NCBI RefSeq assembly: GCF_001544835.2
Contig: NZ_FCNX02000014.1
Coordinates: 124,001-188,000, forward strand
Reading direction: 5' to 3'
Origin: Caballeronia fortuita
GTDB lineage: Bacteria; Pseudomonadota; Gammaproteobacteria; Burkholderiales; Burkholderiaceae
Length of the DNA: 64,000 bases
In this document: piece after piece, positions 50,480-59,396 of the stretch
Layout: every line of letters starts with the position of its first letter
How positions within the stretch are numbered: position 1 is the stretch's first letter
Translations under genes and position numbers: made by a program
Notes under the pieces: model-generated
The model's database searches: none
What the model saw: only the letters and a program-made list of their open reading frames with translations
Told to the model about the DNA's origin: nothing

Positions 50480-51793
50480 ATGAGTTCCCACAGTCCGGTT
50501 GCTTATCTTTCGGGCGATGAATCGTCCACCTATGCGAAGGTGACGTGGCGACTGCTGCCATTTCTTTTCGTGTGTTACCTCTGCGCTTATCTCGACCGCA
50601 TTAACGTGAGTTTTGCGAAGCTGCAGATGCTCAACGACCTGCATTTCAGCGAGGCCGTCTATGGCGCTGGCGCGGGTGTGTTCTTCATCGGTTATCTGCT
50701 CTTCGAAGTGCCCAGCAATCTCATTCTTTTGCGTGTAGGCGCGCGGCGCTGGATCGCGCGCATCATGGTGACATGGGGCCTCATCTCCGCTGCGATGATG
50801 TTCGTCACCACGCCATCGAGCTTTTACATCATGCGCTTTCTGCTCGGCGTGGCGGAAGCGGGCTTCATTCCGGCGATCCTGCTTTATCTCACGTACTGGT
50901 TTCCGGCCTCGCGCAGAAGCAAGGTCACCGCGCTCTTCATGACAGGCATTCCGATGTCCGGTGTGGTGGGCGGGCCGCTGTCGGGCTGGATCATGACGCA
51001 CATGAGCGGCGCGCACGGTATCGCGGGATGGCAATGGCTCTTCCTGCTCGAAGGCATTCCGACGGCAATCTTCGGCGTGATCGCATACTTCTATCTCGAC
51101 GACAAGGTCGCCGATGCGAAGTGGCTCAGCGATGGGCAAAAGGCCATGCTCGAAGCGAATCTGCGTGACGAGAAGCCCGCGCACGCGCTGCATTCGGTGA
51201 GAGACGGCCTGCTGCATCCGAAAGTTCTGCTGCTTTGCGTGACGTACTTCTTCTTCACGATGGGACTCTATGGCGTGAGCTTCTGGCTGCCGACACTGGT
51301 TAAGGCGAGCGGCGTGACCGATCCGCTCGACATCGGTCTGCTTGCGGCGATTCCTTACGCTGCCGGCGCGATCGCGATGCTCGTCGTCGGCCATAGCTCC
51401 GACAAGCATGGCGAGCGGCGCTGGCATCTGGCGGGCGCGGGCCTCGTCGGCGCGATCGGCCTGTATCTGAGCGTGGTGTACGCGCACTCGACGCTCTTCG
51501 GCATGATCGGTCTCACGCTCGCGACGATGGGCGTCGTCACGACGATCTCGCAGTTCTGGGTATTGCCGCCCGCTATCCTCAGCGGCGGCGCCGCGGCCGC
51601 GGGCCTCGCGCTCGCAAATTCGGTCGGCAGCATATCGGGCGTCGTGAGTCCGTGGCTCATCGGCGTGATCCAGACGCATTCGGGCTCGACGGGCAGCGGC
51701 GTGCTGGGACTCGCGGTGAGTTGCGTGATCGGCAGCCTGCTCGTGTTCACCGTACCCGCCGCGCTCGTAAATAGCCGCAGCCGTCGCGCTTGA
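50480..51793 (+). CDS. MFS transporter, anion:cation symporter (phthalate permease-like) family
   Basis: The protein is 437 residues. ATG 50480 follows AGGAG. Twelve membrane segments and ACS-family motifs are seen: RLLPFLFVCYLCAYLDRINV, SFAKLQMLNDLHFSEAVYGA, GAGVFFIGYLLFEVPSNLIL and GVAEAGFIPAILLYLTYWFP. The family imports organic acids such as phthalate, tartrate, glucarate or hydroxyphenylacetate. Its neighbours are a LysR regulator upstream and a GntR/Rieske oxygenase cluster downstream, so an aromatic acid substrate is possible. A terminator follows. Confidence 0.9.
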   Translation: MSSHSPVAYLSGDESSTYAKVTWRLLPFLFVCYLCAYLDRINVSFAKLQMLNDLHFSEAVYGAGAGVFFIGYLLFEVPSNLILLRVGARRWIARIMVTWGLISAAMMFVTTPSSFYIMRFLLGVAEAGFIPAILLYLTYWFPASRRSKVTALFMTGIPMSGVVGGPLSGWIMTHMSGAHGIAGWQWLFLLEGIPTAIFGVIAYFYLDDKVADAKWLSDGQKAMLEANLRDEKPAHALHSVRDGLLHPKVLLLCVTYFFFTMGLYGVSFWLPTLVKASGVTDPLDIGLLAAIPYAAGAIAMLVVGHSSDKHGERRWHLAGAGLVGAIGLYLSVVYAHSTLFGMIGLTLATMGVVTTISQFWVLPPAILSGGAAAAGLALANSVGSISGVVSPWLIGVIQTHSGSTGSGVLGLAVSCVIGSLLVFTVPAALVNSRSRRA

Positions 51794-51815
51794 CGAACGC
51801 GGGCCGTGCGTAAAA

Positions 51816-51840
51816 GCCCCATGAAAATGGGGCTTTCTTC
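51816..51840. terminator. Intrinsic terminator between converging genes
   Basis: GCCCCAT (51816-51822) and ATGGGGC (51827-51833) enclose GAAA; an A-rich stretch precedes and TTTCTTC follows, so it should work in both directions for the MFS gene and the convergent GntR gene. Confidence 0.8.
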
Positions 51841-51870
51841 GTCTATGACCTGCGTGGCGACATCCCGAGA

Positions 51871-52563
51871 TCACGAGGCGCCCGATTCCTGTTCGCGTTG
51901 TTCGCTCAGCACGAGGCCGAGCCGTTCGACGAGATTCTTGCGCGCGTTGGCGGTGTGCAGATCGGTGAGCTCGGCTGCGCGCTGTCCATCGCCTTCGGCA
52001 ATGGCCGCCGCGATAGCCGCATGCTCGTCCCAGATCGATTTGCGTTGTCCCGATGCCTGCAGCACGGCGCCCATCACGCGGCGCAAATGAACCCAGTGCA
52101 TCTGCGCAGTCTCGGCGATCAGCGGATTGCCGGAGGCCGTATAGATCGCGTTATGGAAGGCCATGTCGGCATCGATCATCGCTTTCACGTCATCGCTCTT
52201 CGATGCGCGACGGCCGTTGGCGATGATCGCCCGATCGATTTTCGCGCCTCGCCCGGCTGCGAGACGCGCGGCGAGCGAGTCGAGCGCGCCGCGAATCTCG
52301 TAGAGATGGCTGATCCAGGCGGGATCGAGCGGTGTCACGAGCAGGCCGCGCCCGGGGGCGTCGATGACGAGGCCGTCTTTCTTCAGCAGGCGCAGCGCCT
52401 GAAGAACGGGCGAACGCGACACCGCGAGCTGCTCGGCGATCTCTTCCTGCGTGATGCGCGTGCCGGGCGCGAGCGAACCGGAACTGATGGCGTCCAGCAG
52501 CACTTTGTAGACTTCGTCCACGTAGTCGGTGCGAGCCTGAAGCTTGAGAAGTTTGGCGGGCAT
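51871..52563 (-). CDS. GntR-family FCD regulator of the Rieske oxygenase cluster
   Basis: The protein is 230 residues from ATG 52563 (MPAKLLKLQARTDYVDEVYK). The winged helix contains LAPGTRITQEEIAEQLAVSR with SPVLQALRLLKKDGLVIDAP. The FCD domain follows, with the metal-ligand pattern DADMAFHNAIYTASGN and later His (MHWVHLRRVMG, DEHAAIAAAIAEGDG). It diverges from the oxygenase genes. The gap holds two near-identical boxes (52581-52590 and 52701-52710) suited to this regulator type. It is probably a repressor released by the pathway substrate. Confidence 0.9.
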   Translation of the reverse strand: MPAKLLKLQARTDYVDEVYKVLLDAISSGSLAPGTRITQEEIAEQLAVSRSPVLQALRLLKKDGLVIDAPGRGLLVTPLDPAWISHLYEIRGALDSLAARLAAGRGAKIDRAIIANGRRASKSDDVKAMIDADMAFHNAIYTASGNPLIAETAQMHWVHLRRVMGAVLQASGQRKSIWDEHAAIAAAIAEGDGQRAAELTDLHTANARKNLVERLGLVLSEQREQESGAS

Positions 52564-52580
52564 GATCTTCGACGCATTTC

Positions 52581-52590
52581 TGGATACAGA
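52581..52590. promoter_or_regulatory. GntR operator candidate, box 1
   Basis: TGGATACAGA lies 18 bases upstream of the GntR start and matches box 2 (TGTATACAGA, 52701-52710) at 9 of 10 bases. FCD regulators commonly bind TGTATACA-like palindromes. Its place suggests autoregulation. Confidence 0.45.
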
Positions 52591-52700
52591 ATACGACAAG
52601 GTTACAGCGCGCCGGCACGAAACGTCAACGCGCAACGACGCGTGCCAGATTGCGTTCACGTTTACCCATAGAGACAACGCCGCATCGCGCCGCTAATCTT

Positions 52701-52710
52701 TGTATACAGA
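52701..52710. promoter_or_regulatory. GntR operator candidate, box 2
   Basis: TGTATACAGA contains the perfect palindrome TGTATACA and lies 75 bases before the oxygenase ATG, where it could block the promoter. It is exactly 120 bases from box 1. Confidence 0.5.
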
Positions 52711-52784
52711 GTTCGGAATTCGGAAAACGAAGTTCAGATTTCAGACATCGATTGCATTTCAACTCACTCCAAACAGGATTCCCC

Positions 52785-54326
52785 ATGACCATCAAATCGG
52801 ACAAGCTGGAAGGCCAGAAGAGCAGCGGCGGCGCGGCCACCATCAAGAAACTCGTGCCGTACGGCGGCTATTACGTGAACAAGGTTCCGGGCCACGACCC
52901 GGAACTGACGGAGACCGGGCCCGGCACGCCGATGGGCGAATACATGCGTGCGTTCTGGCATCCGGTCTGCATGTCGATCGAACTGACCGACACGCCGCGC
53001 TTTCTCAAGATACTCAACGAAGAACTCGTGGCGTTTCGCGACGGCAGCGGACGCGTCGGTCTGCTGCACGCGCATTGCGCGCACCGTGGCGCATCGCTCG
53101 AATACGGTGCGATCCAGGAACGCGGCATCATGTGCTGCTATCACGGCATGGTCTTCGACGTGGACGGTGCATGTCTGCATGTGCCGTTTCCCAAAGGCGA
53201 AGAAAAGGAAGCCGAAAAGTACGCATGCTCCATTCGACAGGGCGCGTATAAGGCCGTGGAGCGGCACGGCCTCGTATTCGCTTATATGGGACCGCCCGAG
53301 AACGAGCCGCCTTTTCCCGAGTGGGAAGGCGATTACACCGTGATGCCCGGCGACGAGCTCGTTCCGTATAGCAATTTCCAGCATTGCAACTGGCTTCAGG
53401 TGCAGGACAACGCCGCCGATAACTTTCATCCAACCGCATTGCATGCTGCGAAGAACGTCGTGAAAGGACATTTCCAGGGAACGACATTCGATGAAGTCGG
53501 CGCGGCATCGATGGAAGTCGCGCCCGACATGCACTTCCAACCGGTGCAGCAAGGCCGCAGTCTCGCATGCGCCGGTGCGCGTCGCGTAAACAAGGATCGT
53601 CTCTTCGTGCGCGTACAGCATCAGGTGTTGCCGAATCTGAGTCTGCATGCTTATACATCGGAGGATGGATCGAAGAAGAAACTCTTCAGCCGCTTCCACA
53701 TCATCCGCTGGACAGTTCCTGTCGACGACGAGAACAGCAAGATGATCGGCTGGCGCGTGATGGGACCCGGAATCGATACGCGCGGTATCGGCAAGAAGGA
53801 ACTCGTCGGCTACGAGTCGATCGACTTTCTCGACGGGCAAGTCGCGATGCGTCGACCCGAGCGCTTCGGCGACTACACGATCGACGATATCGTCCCAATT
53901 CCAGCGAATCATCGCGAGCGCGCGAATTACAAGCAGGCGCAATACGCGCCCGGCGACTACGAGGCGATCATCAGCCAGCGGCCGATCGCCGTGCATGCGC
54001 TCGAAAACCCGACCAAGTTCGACGCGGGTGTCTTCCTCTTTCGCAAGATGCTGCGCGATGCAGTGCGCGGTTCGAATCCGGCGGCATCGGCGCATGACTT
54101 CGCGGAATGGTTCCGCGACAATGCCGGCGCGCCGAATAGCTTCTGCTCGGGCAACGTGTTCGAGATTCCCGAAGGCGAAACGGTCGAAGAGGAGGTCGTG
54201 CGGCGTCGCAAGGTGACGAAGCAGATCGTCGCGATCATCGCGGAGAGCGAGACACTCAAGGGCGAGGCGCGCGCGGCATTCGTGCGCGAGCGCTTCGAAG
54301 AACTCGAACAGTCGATGAAACAGTGA
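52785..54326 (+). CDS. Rieske [2Fe-2S] aromatic ring-hydroxylating oxygenase, alpha subunit (phthalate/vanillate type)
   Basis: The protein is 513 residues from ATG 52785 (MTIKSDKLEGQKSSGG). The Rieske cluster ligands are C98-x-H100 (HAHCAHRGASLEYG) and C117-x2-H120 (MCCYHGMVFD). The mononuclear iron site has Asn/Asp and two His in VQDNAADNFHPTALHAAK. It is longer than typical phthalate dioxygenase (~440) through its C-terminal part. It uses O2 and electrons from the reductase encoded 29 bases downstream to hydroxylate or demethylate an aromatic acid. The substrate cannot be read from sequence. Confidence 0.9.
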   Translation: MTIKSDKLEGQKSSGGAATIKKLVPYGGYYVNKVPGHDPELTETGPGTPMGEYMRAFWHPVCMSIELTDTPRFLKILNEELVAFRDGSGRVGLLHAHCAHRGASLEYGAIQERGIMCCYHGMVFDVDGACLHVPFPKGEEKEAEKYACSIRQGAYKAVERHGLVFAYMGPPENEPPFPEWEGDYTVMPGDELVPYSNFQHCNWLQVQDNAADNFHPTALHAAKNVVKGHFQGTTFDEVGAASMEVAPDMHFQPVQQGRSLACAGARRVNKDRLFVRVQHQVLPNLSLHAYTSEDGSKKKLFSRFHIIRWTVPVDDENSKMIGWRVMGPGIDTRGIGKKELVGYESIDFLDGQVAMRRPERFGDYTIDDIVPIPANHRERANYKQAQYAPGDYEAIISQRPIAVHALENPTKFDAGVFLFRKMLRDAVRGSNPAASAHDFAEWFRDNAGAPNSFCSGNVFEIPEGETVEEEVVRRRKVTKQIVAIIAESETLKGEARAAFVRERFEELEQSMKQ

Positions 54327-54355
54327 GACGCGCATCGAATCGAGGAACGTCGATC

Positions 54356-55363
54356 ATGTCAACACAAATTAAATCGAACCCTGTCGCGGGTGTGCAGGAA
54401 CAGACACTGACTCTGCTCGTGCGTCAGGTTCGTTTCGAAGGCAGGGGCATCAATTCATACGAACTCGTCGATCCGGAAGGCGCGCCTTTGCCGCCTTTCG
54501 CGGCGGGCGCGCATCTCGACATTCATCTCTCGGGCGGCGTCGTGCGGCAATATTCGATCTGCAATGCGCCGCGCGAACGGCATCGTTATGTGATTGCCGT
54601 ATTGCGCGACGAGCGCGGACGCGGCGGTTCCAAAGCGCTTCACGAACAATTGCGCGTGCAGGATATCGTGCGCGTGAGCCGGCCGCGCAACAACTTTCGT
54701 CTCGTCGAGGGTGCGCGCCGCGTGCTGCTGATTGCGGGCGGCATCGGCGTCACGCCTTTGAAGGCAATGGCCCATCAACTCGACGATGCGGGCATCGACT
54801 ACGAGATGCACTACTGCGCGAAAGATGAACGGAGCGCGGCGTTCGCGGAGGAGTTCGAGCCGATGCGAGCAAGCGGACGACTGCATCTTCATTTCGATGG
54901 CGGCGATCCATCTGCCGGCCTCGACATCCGCGACTTGCTCAACGCGCCGGCGGACGGCGAACATGTCTACTATTGCGGTCCGGGCGGCTTCATGAAAGCT
55001 TGCGCGGAGGCGGCGCAGCACTGGCCCGCGGGAACTGTTCACTTCGAGCATTTCAAGGCGCCCGAGCGCGGCTCCGCCGAGCACGCAGCCAACGATGCTA
55101 ACGATAGCTTCATCGTGCGCGTCGCGAGCACGGGACAGGAGATCGAGGTCTCGAAGGATCAAAGCATCGCCGATGCACTTCTGGAAGCGGGCGTAACGAT
55201 GGAGACATCGTGTTGCGCGGGCTTGTGCGGCACGTGCAAGGTGCGTTATCTCGAAGGCGAAGTGGAACACAACGACTGCATCATGAGTGACGAAGAAAGG
55301 GTGGAGTATCTGACCGCGTGCGTATCGCGGGCGACGAGCAAGGTACTCGTGCTGGACCTGTGA
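54356..55363 (+). CDS. Phthalate-dioxygenase-reductase-like ferredoxin reductase
   Basis: The protein is 335 residues from ATG 54356. The flavin domain has the FMN/FAD motif GVVRQYSICNAPRERHRY. The NAD domain follows (LLIAGGIGVTPLKAMAHQL; YYCGPGGFMKAC). The C-terminal plant-type 2Fe-2S domain has Cys ligands in METSCCAGLCGTCKVRYLEG and the last in EYLTACVSRA. This order (flavin, NAD, Fe-S) is the class IA reductase layout. It passes electrons from NADH to the Rieske oxygenase encoded just upstream, and both share a transcript. Confidence 0.92.
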   Translation: MSTQIKSNPVAGVQEQTLTLLVRQVRFEGRGINSYELVDPEGAPLPPFAAGAHLDIHLSGGVVRQYSICNAPRERHRYVIAVLRDERGRGGSKALHEQLRVQDIVRVSRPRNNFRLVEGARRVLLIAGGIGVTPLKAMAHQLDDAGIDYEMHYCAKDERSAAFAEEFEPMRASGRLHLHFDGGDPSAGLDIRDLLNAPADGEHVYYCGPGGFMKACAEAAQHWPAGTVHFEHFKAPERGSAEHAANDANDSFIVRVASTGQEIEVSKDQSIADALLEAGVTMETSCCAGLCGTCKVRYLEGEVEHNDCIMSDEERVEYLTACVSRATSKVLVLDL

Positions 55364-55644
55364 CGGACTATCGATATTCTTCAATGGAATATGAGGAGGC
55401 GGGCAAGCGAACCTGACGTTATGCCGACAACTTCTCGTTGAAGTTATGCGCGGCGGACAACACAAGCTATGCCTTATGCGCCAATAGGTAGTTCGTTTGC
55501 ACACATTCTTTCGTGTCAAACGTGTTACGAAGGAGACGCTTAATATAATTGTCTCAATACCTCGCGATCCCGTCGCGGGGTTGTCGAATGGCTCATCAAG
55601 GGGCGTGTGTTGTGCATGCCGGCCAAGACGAGGACGATATCGAT

Positions 55645-57450
55645 ATGAGACCGGTTGTATTCGGGAACCGCTTCGGATGGTTGCATGAAGGCGGCGGCAC
55701 CCACGGCGTAGTGCTCTGCAACACGTTTGGGCATGAATACGTGTGGACTTACAGCGGCATGCGCTATCTCGCGGATGCGCTGGCTGCGCGCGGCATTTCA
55801 GTGCTGCGCTTCGACTATATGGGCACGGGCGACTCGGCGGGCGCCGATCTCGCACCCGACCAGTTCGAATCATCAGTCGATGACGTCAGTGCGGCCGTCG
55901 ACTGGCTGAGAACTTCCGCAGGCGCGGAACGCGTCACGTTATGCGGTTTTCGCGTGGGCGCAGCGTTCGCGCTCGCTGCGGCATTGCGTCGTCCCGTCGA
56001 TGAGCTCGTTCTTCTCGCGCCTGTGTCGAGCGGTCGCTTGTATATGCGCGAGTTGAGCATCGTGCGCAAGACGTGGATCGAATTGCTTGCACCGCCATTG
56101 CGCGACATGCAGCAGGACGATGCACCGCTCAACGTGCTGGGTCAGGTCTATGGCGACGGATTCAGAGAGTCGCTGCAGGCGATCGATCTCGTCGCGCAGG
56201 TGCAAGGCGCGGCATCGGCGCCGGCACGACGCGCTTTGATCATGAACCTGAAGTCGGGCGGCACCGACCCGCTGCGCGATGCGCTGGCGGCGAAAGGCGT
56301 CGAAGCGCAGGCGCGTCCATTCGAAGATCTCACGGGCTTTCTTCAGGAAACCGCCTTCAACGCATTGCCGAAAGCCGCGTTTGCCGAGGTCGTGGAGTGG
56401 ATCGCGGGCGCTGCATCATCGGCCACGCGGGCGGCTTTTGTGCGCGATGCCGATGACTGGCCCGCATTGAAGATCGACACACCCGAAGCGGTCGAGCGTC
56501 CGGTGCGTATCGGCGATGAAAAGCTATTCGGCATCTTGTGCGAGCCGCGCACCAGATCGACGCGCGGTTCGGTGTTTCTGATAGCGAATACCTCCGCGAG
56601 CGCGCGCATGGGCGACAGCCGGTTATCGGTGCGTATCGCGCGCGAACTGGCACGGCGCGGCATTGCGTCATTGCGATTCGATGCGCGGGGCCGGGGCGAT
56701 AGTCCGGCCGCGCCGGGCGAAGTGCAATCGGATACGGCATTCGGCCGCATCTATAACCCGATCGCAACCGAGGACACCGCAGCCGCCGCACGTTGGCTCT
56801 CGCGGCAGGGCTTCAGGTCGATCTTCTCGTTCGGCGTCTGCTCGGGCGCATATCACGCGCTCAAGGCGGCGCTGGTCGAAGATGCGATCAATGGCGTCGT
56901 CACAGTGAATCTGCCGACGTTCAAACGGCCCGCGGATGTCGCGCCGGATGGCTTGCGTCAATCGACGCGCAATTCAATGGCAGGCTATGCATTCTCGATG
57001 CTCGATCCGCAAAAATGGAAAGCTATCCTGCGGGGCGAAAAGCAATTGACGCGCGTACTGCGCTTCGTGCTCGACTACATGGCGACGCGCGCACGCTCAC
57101 GCGTCGTCGACATGCTCGGGCTCGATCGACTGAGCAGCACGCCGCCCGCACTCGCGACCGAGCCCGCGCCGATCATGCGCGCGCTCGATGCAAAGGGCGT
57201 GAAGACTGTGCTCGTCTATGGCGCATACGATGCGGGCATGGATCTTATCGCCGCGCATTTCGGCAGACAAGGCGCGAGGTTATCGCGCTTTCCTTCCGTG
57301 CGAATGGCGGTCTTTCCGGACCTCGATCACGCTCTCTTCATGTCGAGCGGATCGGCGCACGTCGTCGCATTGTGCGAGCGCATCGCGAAAGAAACGACTT
57401 CCCCCGTCGCCGATCCGGTTTTTTCGACCAGGGAATCCGTTGTGTTGTGA
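55645..57450 (+). CDS. Protein with two tandem alpha/beta-hydrolase domains, nucleophile positions non-standard
   Basis: The protein is ~601 residues from ATG 55645 (MRPVVFGNRFGWLHEGG); a TTG at 55549 and an ATG at 55588 are in-frame alternatives. Domain 1 (~10-250) has NTFGHEYVWTYSGMRYLADA, LRFDYMGTGDSAG and, at the nucleophile elbow, CGFRVGAAFA with Arg103 instead of Ser. Domain 2 (~285-590) has IASLRFDARGRGDSP and FGVCSGAYHALK with Cys399 at the elbow, then a late Asp and His (YDAGMDLIAAHF; PDLDHALF). It looks like an internal duplication in which domain 1 lost activity. Similar proteins occur near exopolysaccharide/exosortase genes, but none is here. Function is unknown. Confidence 0.8.
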   Translation: MRPVVFGNRFGWLHEGGGTHGVVLCNTFGHEYVWTYSGMRYLADALAARGISVLRFDYMGTGDSAGADLAPDQFESSVDDVSAAVDWLRTSAGAERVTLCGFRVGAAFALAAALRRPVDELVLLAPVSSGRLYMRELSIVRKTWIELLAPPLRDMQQDDAPLNVLGQVYGDGFRESLQAIDLVAQVQGAASAPARRALIMNLKSGGTDPLRDALAAKGVEAQARPFEDLTGFLQETAFNALPKAAFAEVVEWIAGAASSATRAAFVRDADDWPALKIDTPEAVERPVRIGDEKLFGILCEPRTRSTRGSVFLIANTSASARMGDSRLSVRIARELARRGIASLRFDARGRGDSPAAPGEVQSDTAFGRIYNPIATEDTAAAARWLSRQGFRSIFSFGVCSGAYHALKAALVEDAINGVVTVNLPTFKRPADVAPDGLRQSTRNSMAGYAFSMLDPQKWKAILRGEKQLTRVLRFVLDYMATRARSRVVDMLGLDRLSSTPPALATEPAPIMRALDAKGVKTVLVYGAYDAGMDLIAAHFGRQGARLSRFPSVRMAVFPDLDHALFMSSGSAHVVALCERIAKETTSPVADPVFSTRESVVL

Positions 57451-57633
57451 CCGAAGCGGATGTTTCGGGTGCATCGCGCACGGTTCAGCGGGTTCGCCGC
57501 GTCTTCGGTATTCTTCGACATTGGAGTCCGCTTCCTTGCGGGGCGGTGTTCCATCGAAAATTCCCGTCAGCGGCTTTCGTCTGGCACATGCGTGTCGCGA
57601 GGGCGGCTCAACACAACGCATAGGAGTCTGGAG

Positions 57634-58059
57634 ATGTCGATCGAAAAGGTTCTATACCGTGCACATGCCCACGTCACCGGCGGACGCGATGGCCGCGCGA
57701 CCGTGCCCGAAAGCAATCTCGATCTCAAACTGACAACCCCGAAAGAACTCGGCGGCGGTGGCGGCGATGGCACGAATCCCGAACAACTTTTCGCCGCAGG
57801 TTATAGCGCATGCTTCATTGGCGCGATCAAGTTCGTCGCCGCTCGCGACAAGATCACGTTGCCGAAAGACGTCGCCGTGGATGGCAGCGTGGGCATCGGC
57901 CAAATCCCGGACGGCTTCGGCATCGAAGTCGAATTGAAGATATCGCTGCCCGGCATGGACCGAAGCGAGGCACAGGCGCTCGTAGACAAGGCGCACATCG
58001 TATGTCCGTATTCGAATGCGACGCGCAATAACATCGACGTCAAACTAACGCTGGCCTAA
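57634..58059 (+). CDS. ohr: Organic hydroperoxide resistance protein Ohr (OsmC family)
   Basis: The protein is 141 residues. ATG 57634 follows AGGAG (57622-57626) at 7 bases. The two redox cysteines are in GYSACFIGAIKFVA and AHIVCPYSNATRNN, the Ohr pattern, with the preceding GGGGGDGTNPEQLFA loop. It reduces organic hydroperoxides in the cytoplasm using lipoyl thiols. No ohrR gene lies beside it, though the regulator is often adjacent in other bacteria. It is followed by a hairpin without a T-tract. Confidence 0.93.
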   Translation: MSIEKVLYRAHAHVTGGRDGRATVPESNLDLKLTTPKELGGGGGDGTNPEQLFAAGYSACFIGAIKFVAARDKITLPKDVAVDGSVGIGQIPDGFGIEVELKISLPGMDRSEAQALVDKAHIVCPYSNATRNNIDVKLTLA

Positions 58060-58065
58060 GCGTAT

Positions 58066-58102
58066 CGAGCGTTCCAGCGTTCTCTTCGCGAGTGAACGCT
58101 CG
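58066..58102 (+). terminator. Hairpin downstream of ohr
   Basis: CGAGCGTTC (58066-58074) pairs with GAACGCTCG (58094-58102) across a 19-base loop. It begins 7 bases after the ohr stop but has no T-tract. Confidence 0.4.
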
Positions 58103-58175
58103 AACTCCGGCAGCGAAAAGGGATAAGTTGCTAACGGATTGGAACGCGTCATGTAATCGACATGCGGAGGAAACG

Positions 58176-58577
58176 ATGCTGACATCTGGAATCGATCACG
58201 TAGGTCTCACCGTGCGCAATCTCGACGCGACGCGCGACTTCTTCGTCGAATGTCTCGGCTGGCAAAAGGTGGGAGAGCGTGCCGAATATCCGGCCGTGTT
58301 CGTTTCGGACGGGAAGCTGCTGGTTACGTTATGGCAGGTAAAGGAAGAAGCGGCGCCAATTGCTTTCGATCGGCGAAAGAATATCGGGCTTCATCATCTC
58401 GCGTTCCGCGCCACCGACGAAGCTTCGCTGACGACGATTCTGGAACGCGTCTCGGCATGGCCAGGCGTGACGGTGGAATTCGTGCCGGAGTTGTTAGGCG
58501 CAGGGCCGAAGCGGCACATGATGATTTACGAGCCGGGCGGCATACGAATCGAATTCACTTTCGATCCTCGCATATAG
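58176..58577 (+). CDS. VOC superfamily (glyoxalase/dioxygenase-like) protein
   Basis: The protein is 133 residues. ATG 58176 follows GGAGG (58166-58170) at 5 bases. It is a single vicinal-oxygen-chelate domain with the expected metal ligands: His in SGIDHVGLTVRNLDATRDFF, Glu-rich strand PVFVSDGKLLVTLWQ equivalent, His in NIGLHHLAFRATDE, and the final Glu in GGIRIEFTF. Such small VOC proteins may be glyoxalases, resistance proteins or dioxygenases; nothing selects among them. It is convergent with the H-NS gene. Confidence 0.82.
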   Translation: MLTSGIDHVGLTVRNLDATRDFFVECLGWQKVGERAEYPAVFVSDGKLLVTLWQVKEEAAPIAFDRRKNIGLHHLAFRATDEASLTTILERVSAWPGVTVEFVPELLGAGPKRHMMIYEPGGIRIEFTFDPRI

Positions 58578-58595
58578 ATTTAAACGCGTGCGCAA

Positions 58596-58628
58596 TAAAA
58601 ACGGCGGAGTCGTGGAAGAACTCCGCCG
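58596..58628 (-). terminator. Intrinsic terminator of the H-NS-like gene
   Basis: On the minus strand CGGCGGAGT pairs with ACTCCGCCG (plus 58602-58610 and 58620-58628), followed by a TTTTTA tract. It lies just beyond the H-NS stop. Confidence 0.75.
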
Positions 58629-58652
58629 CATGTAGATTTCCCTATCAGGCGA

Positions 58653-59147
58653 TCAGATCAGAAAAGGCGTGCGGTCTTCGACCGATGCAAGCCATGCGGG
58701 CGCGCGGCCGCGACCGCTCCACGTTGCGCCGCTTTGCGGATCGCGATAGAGCGCGGGTTGAGGACCGCGCGGTTGTCCCTTTCTTTTGCTCTTGACTGCG
58801 GCGCGCGCATTGCCTTTTGTCTTCGCGCCTTGCGTGGAGGCGCCGACTGCAAACTTGCTACGGTCCTTTGCATTTGCGATCCATCCCGGCGCGCGTCCGC
58901 GGCCACTCCACGTCGCGCCCGTCTTCGGATCCCGATAAGCAACCGTGCCTTGTTTTTTAGCCGAATTCTTCCGGCGTGCTCTATTGCCCTTTCCGGAATA
59001 TTGCTCGATGTCAGAGACGGTCAATCCGTGACTCGACATCAGATCATGAATCTTTTGCAGCGCGCTTTCCGATTGTTTGGCGACGAGCGCATCAGCTTTC
59101 GCCTGAAGTGCTTCGATACGTGCCTGAATACTTTCCAGCGTCGACAT
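58653..59147 (-). CDS. H-NS family nucleoid protein with two DNA-binding motifs
   Basis: The protein is 164 residues. Residues 1-50 are the helical oligomerisation region (STLESIQARIEALQAKADAL). Two copies of the H-NS DNA-binding signature follow: YRDPKTGATWSGRGRAPGWI (71-90) and YRDPQSGATWSGRGRAPAWL (134-153), joined by a Lys/Arg-rich linker. Standard H-NS proteins of this group are ~100 residues with one copy. It probably silences AT-rich or acquired DNA; two heads could bridge or bind more tightly. It appears to be a single-gene transcript ending at 58596. Confidence 0.9.
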   Translation of the reverse strand: MSTLESIQARIEALQAKADALVAKQSESALQKIHDLMSSHGLTVSDIEQYSGKGNRARRKNSAKKQGTVAYRDPKTGATWSGRGRAPGWIANAKDRSKFAVGASTQGAKTKGNARAAVKSKRKGQPRGPQPALYRDPQSGATWSGRGRAPAWLASVEDRTPFLI

Positions 59148-59396
59148 GACTTACCTCTAATAGATTGTCGCTTGCACTATGCCATGCGCACTTGCAATTC
59201 GCTAGAGTAAATTCGTGTAAAAAAGTGGCAAGTGACAGTCTATTAAATCGCTTCAAGACGGTAAGTGGCGAGACGCACATTGTGGATAAAAATTGCTATG
59301 GAGCAGAATCAGGAAAGCAAAAGCTATCGACTTGCTTGTTTCAATTCTTGCGTATTTTGTTCGTTGGGCGGCCGAAGGAGTGGAATAGCGCTTGAG

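Noticed and set aside
52764..54335. 523-residue minus-strand frame opposite the Rieske oxygenase
   Set aside because: No motif; the plus strand has the full Rieske and iron sites.
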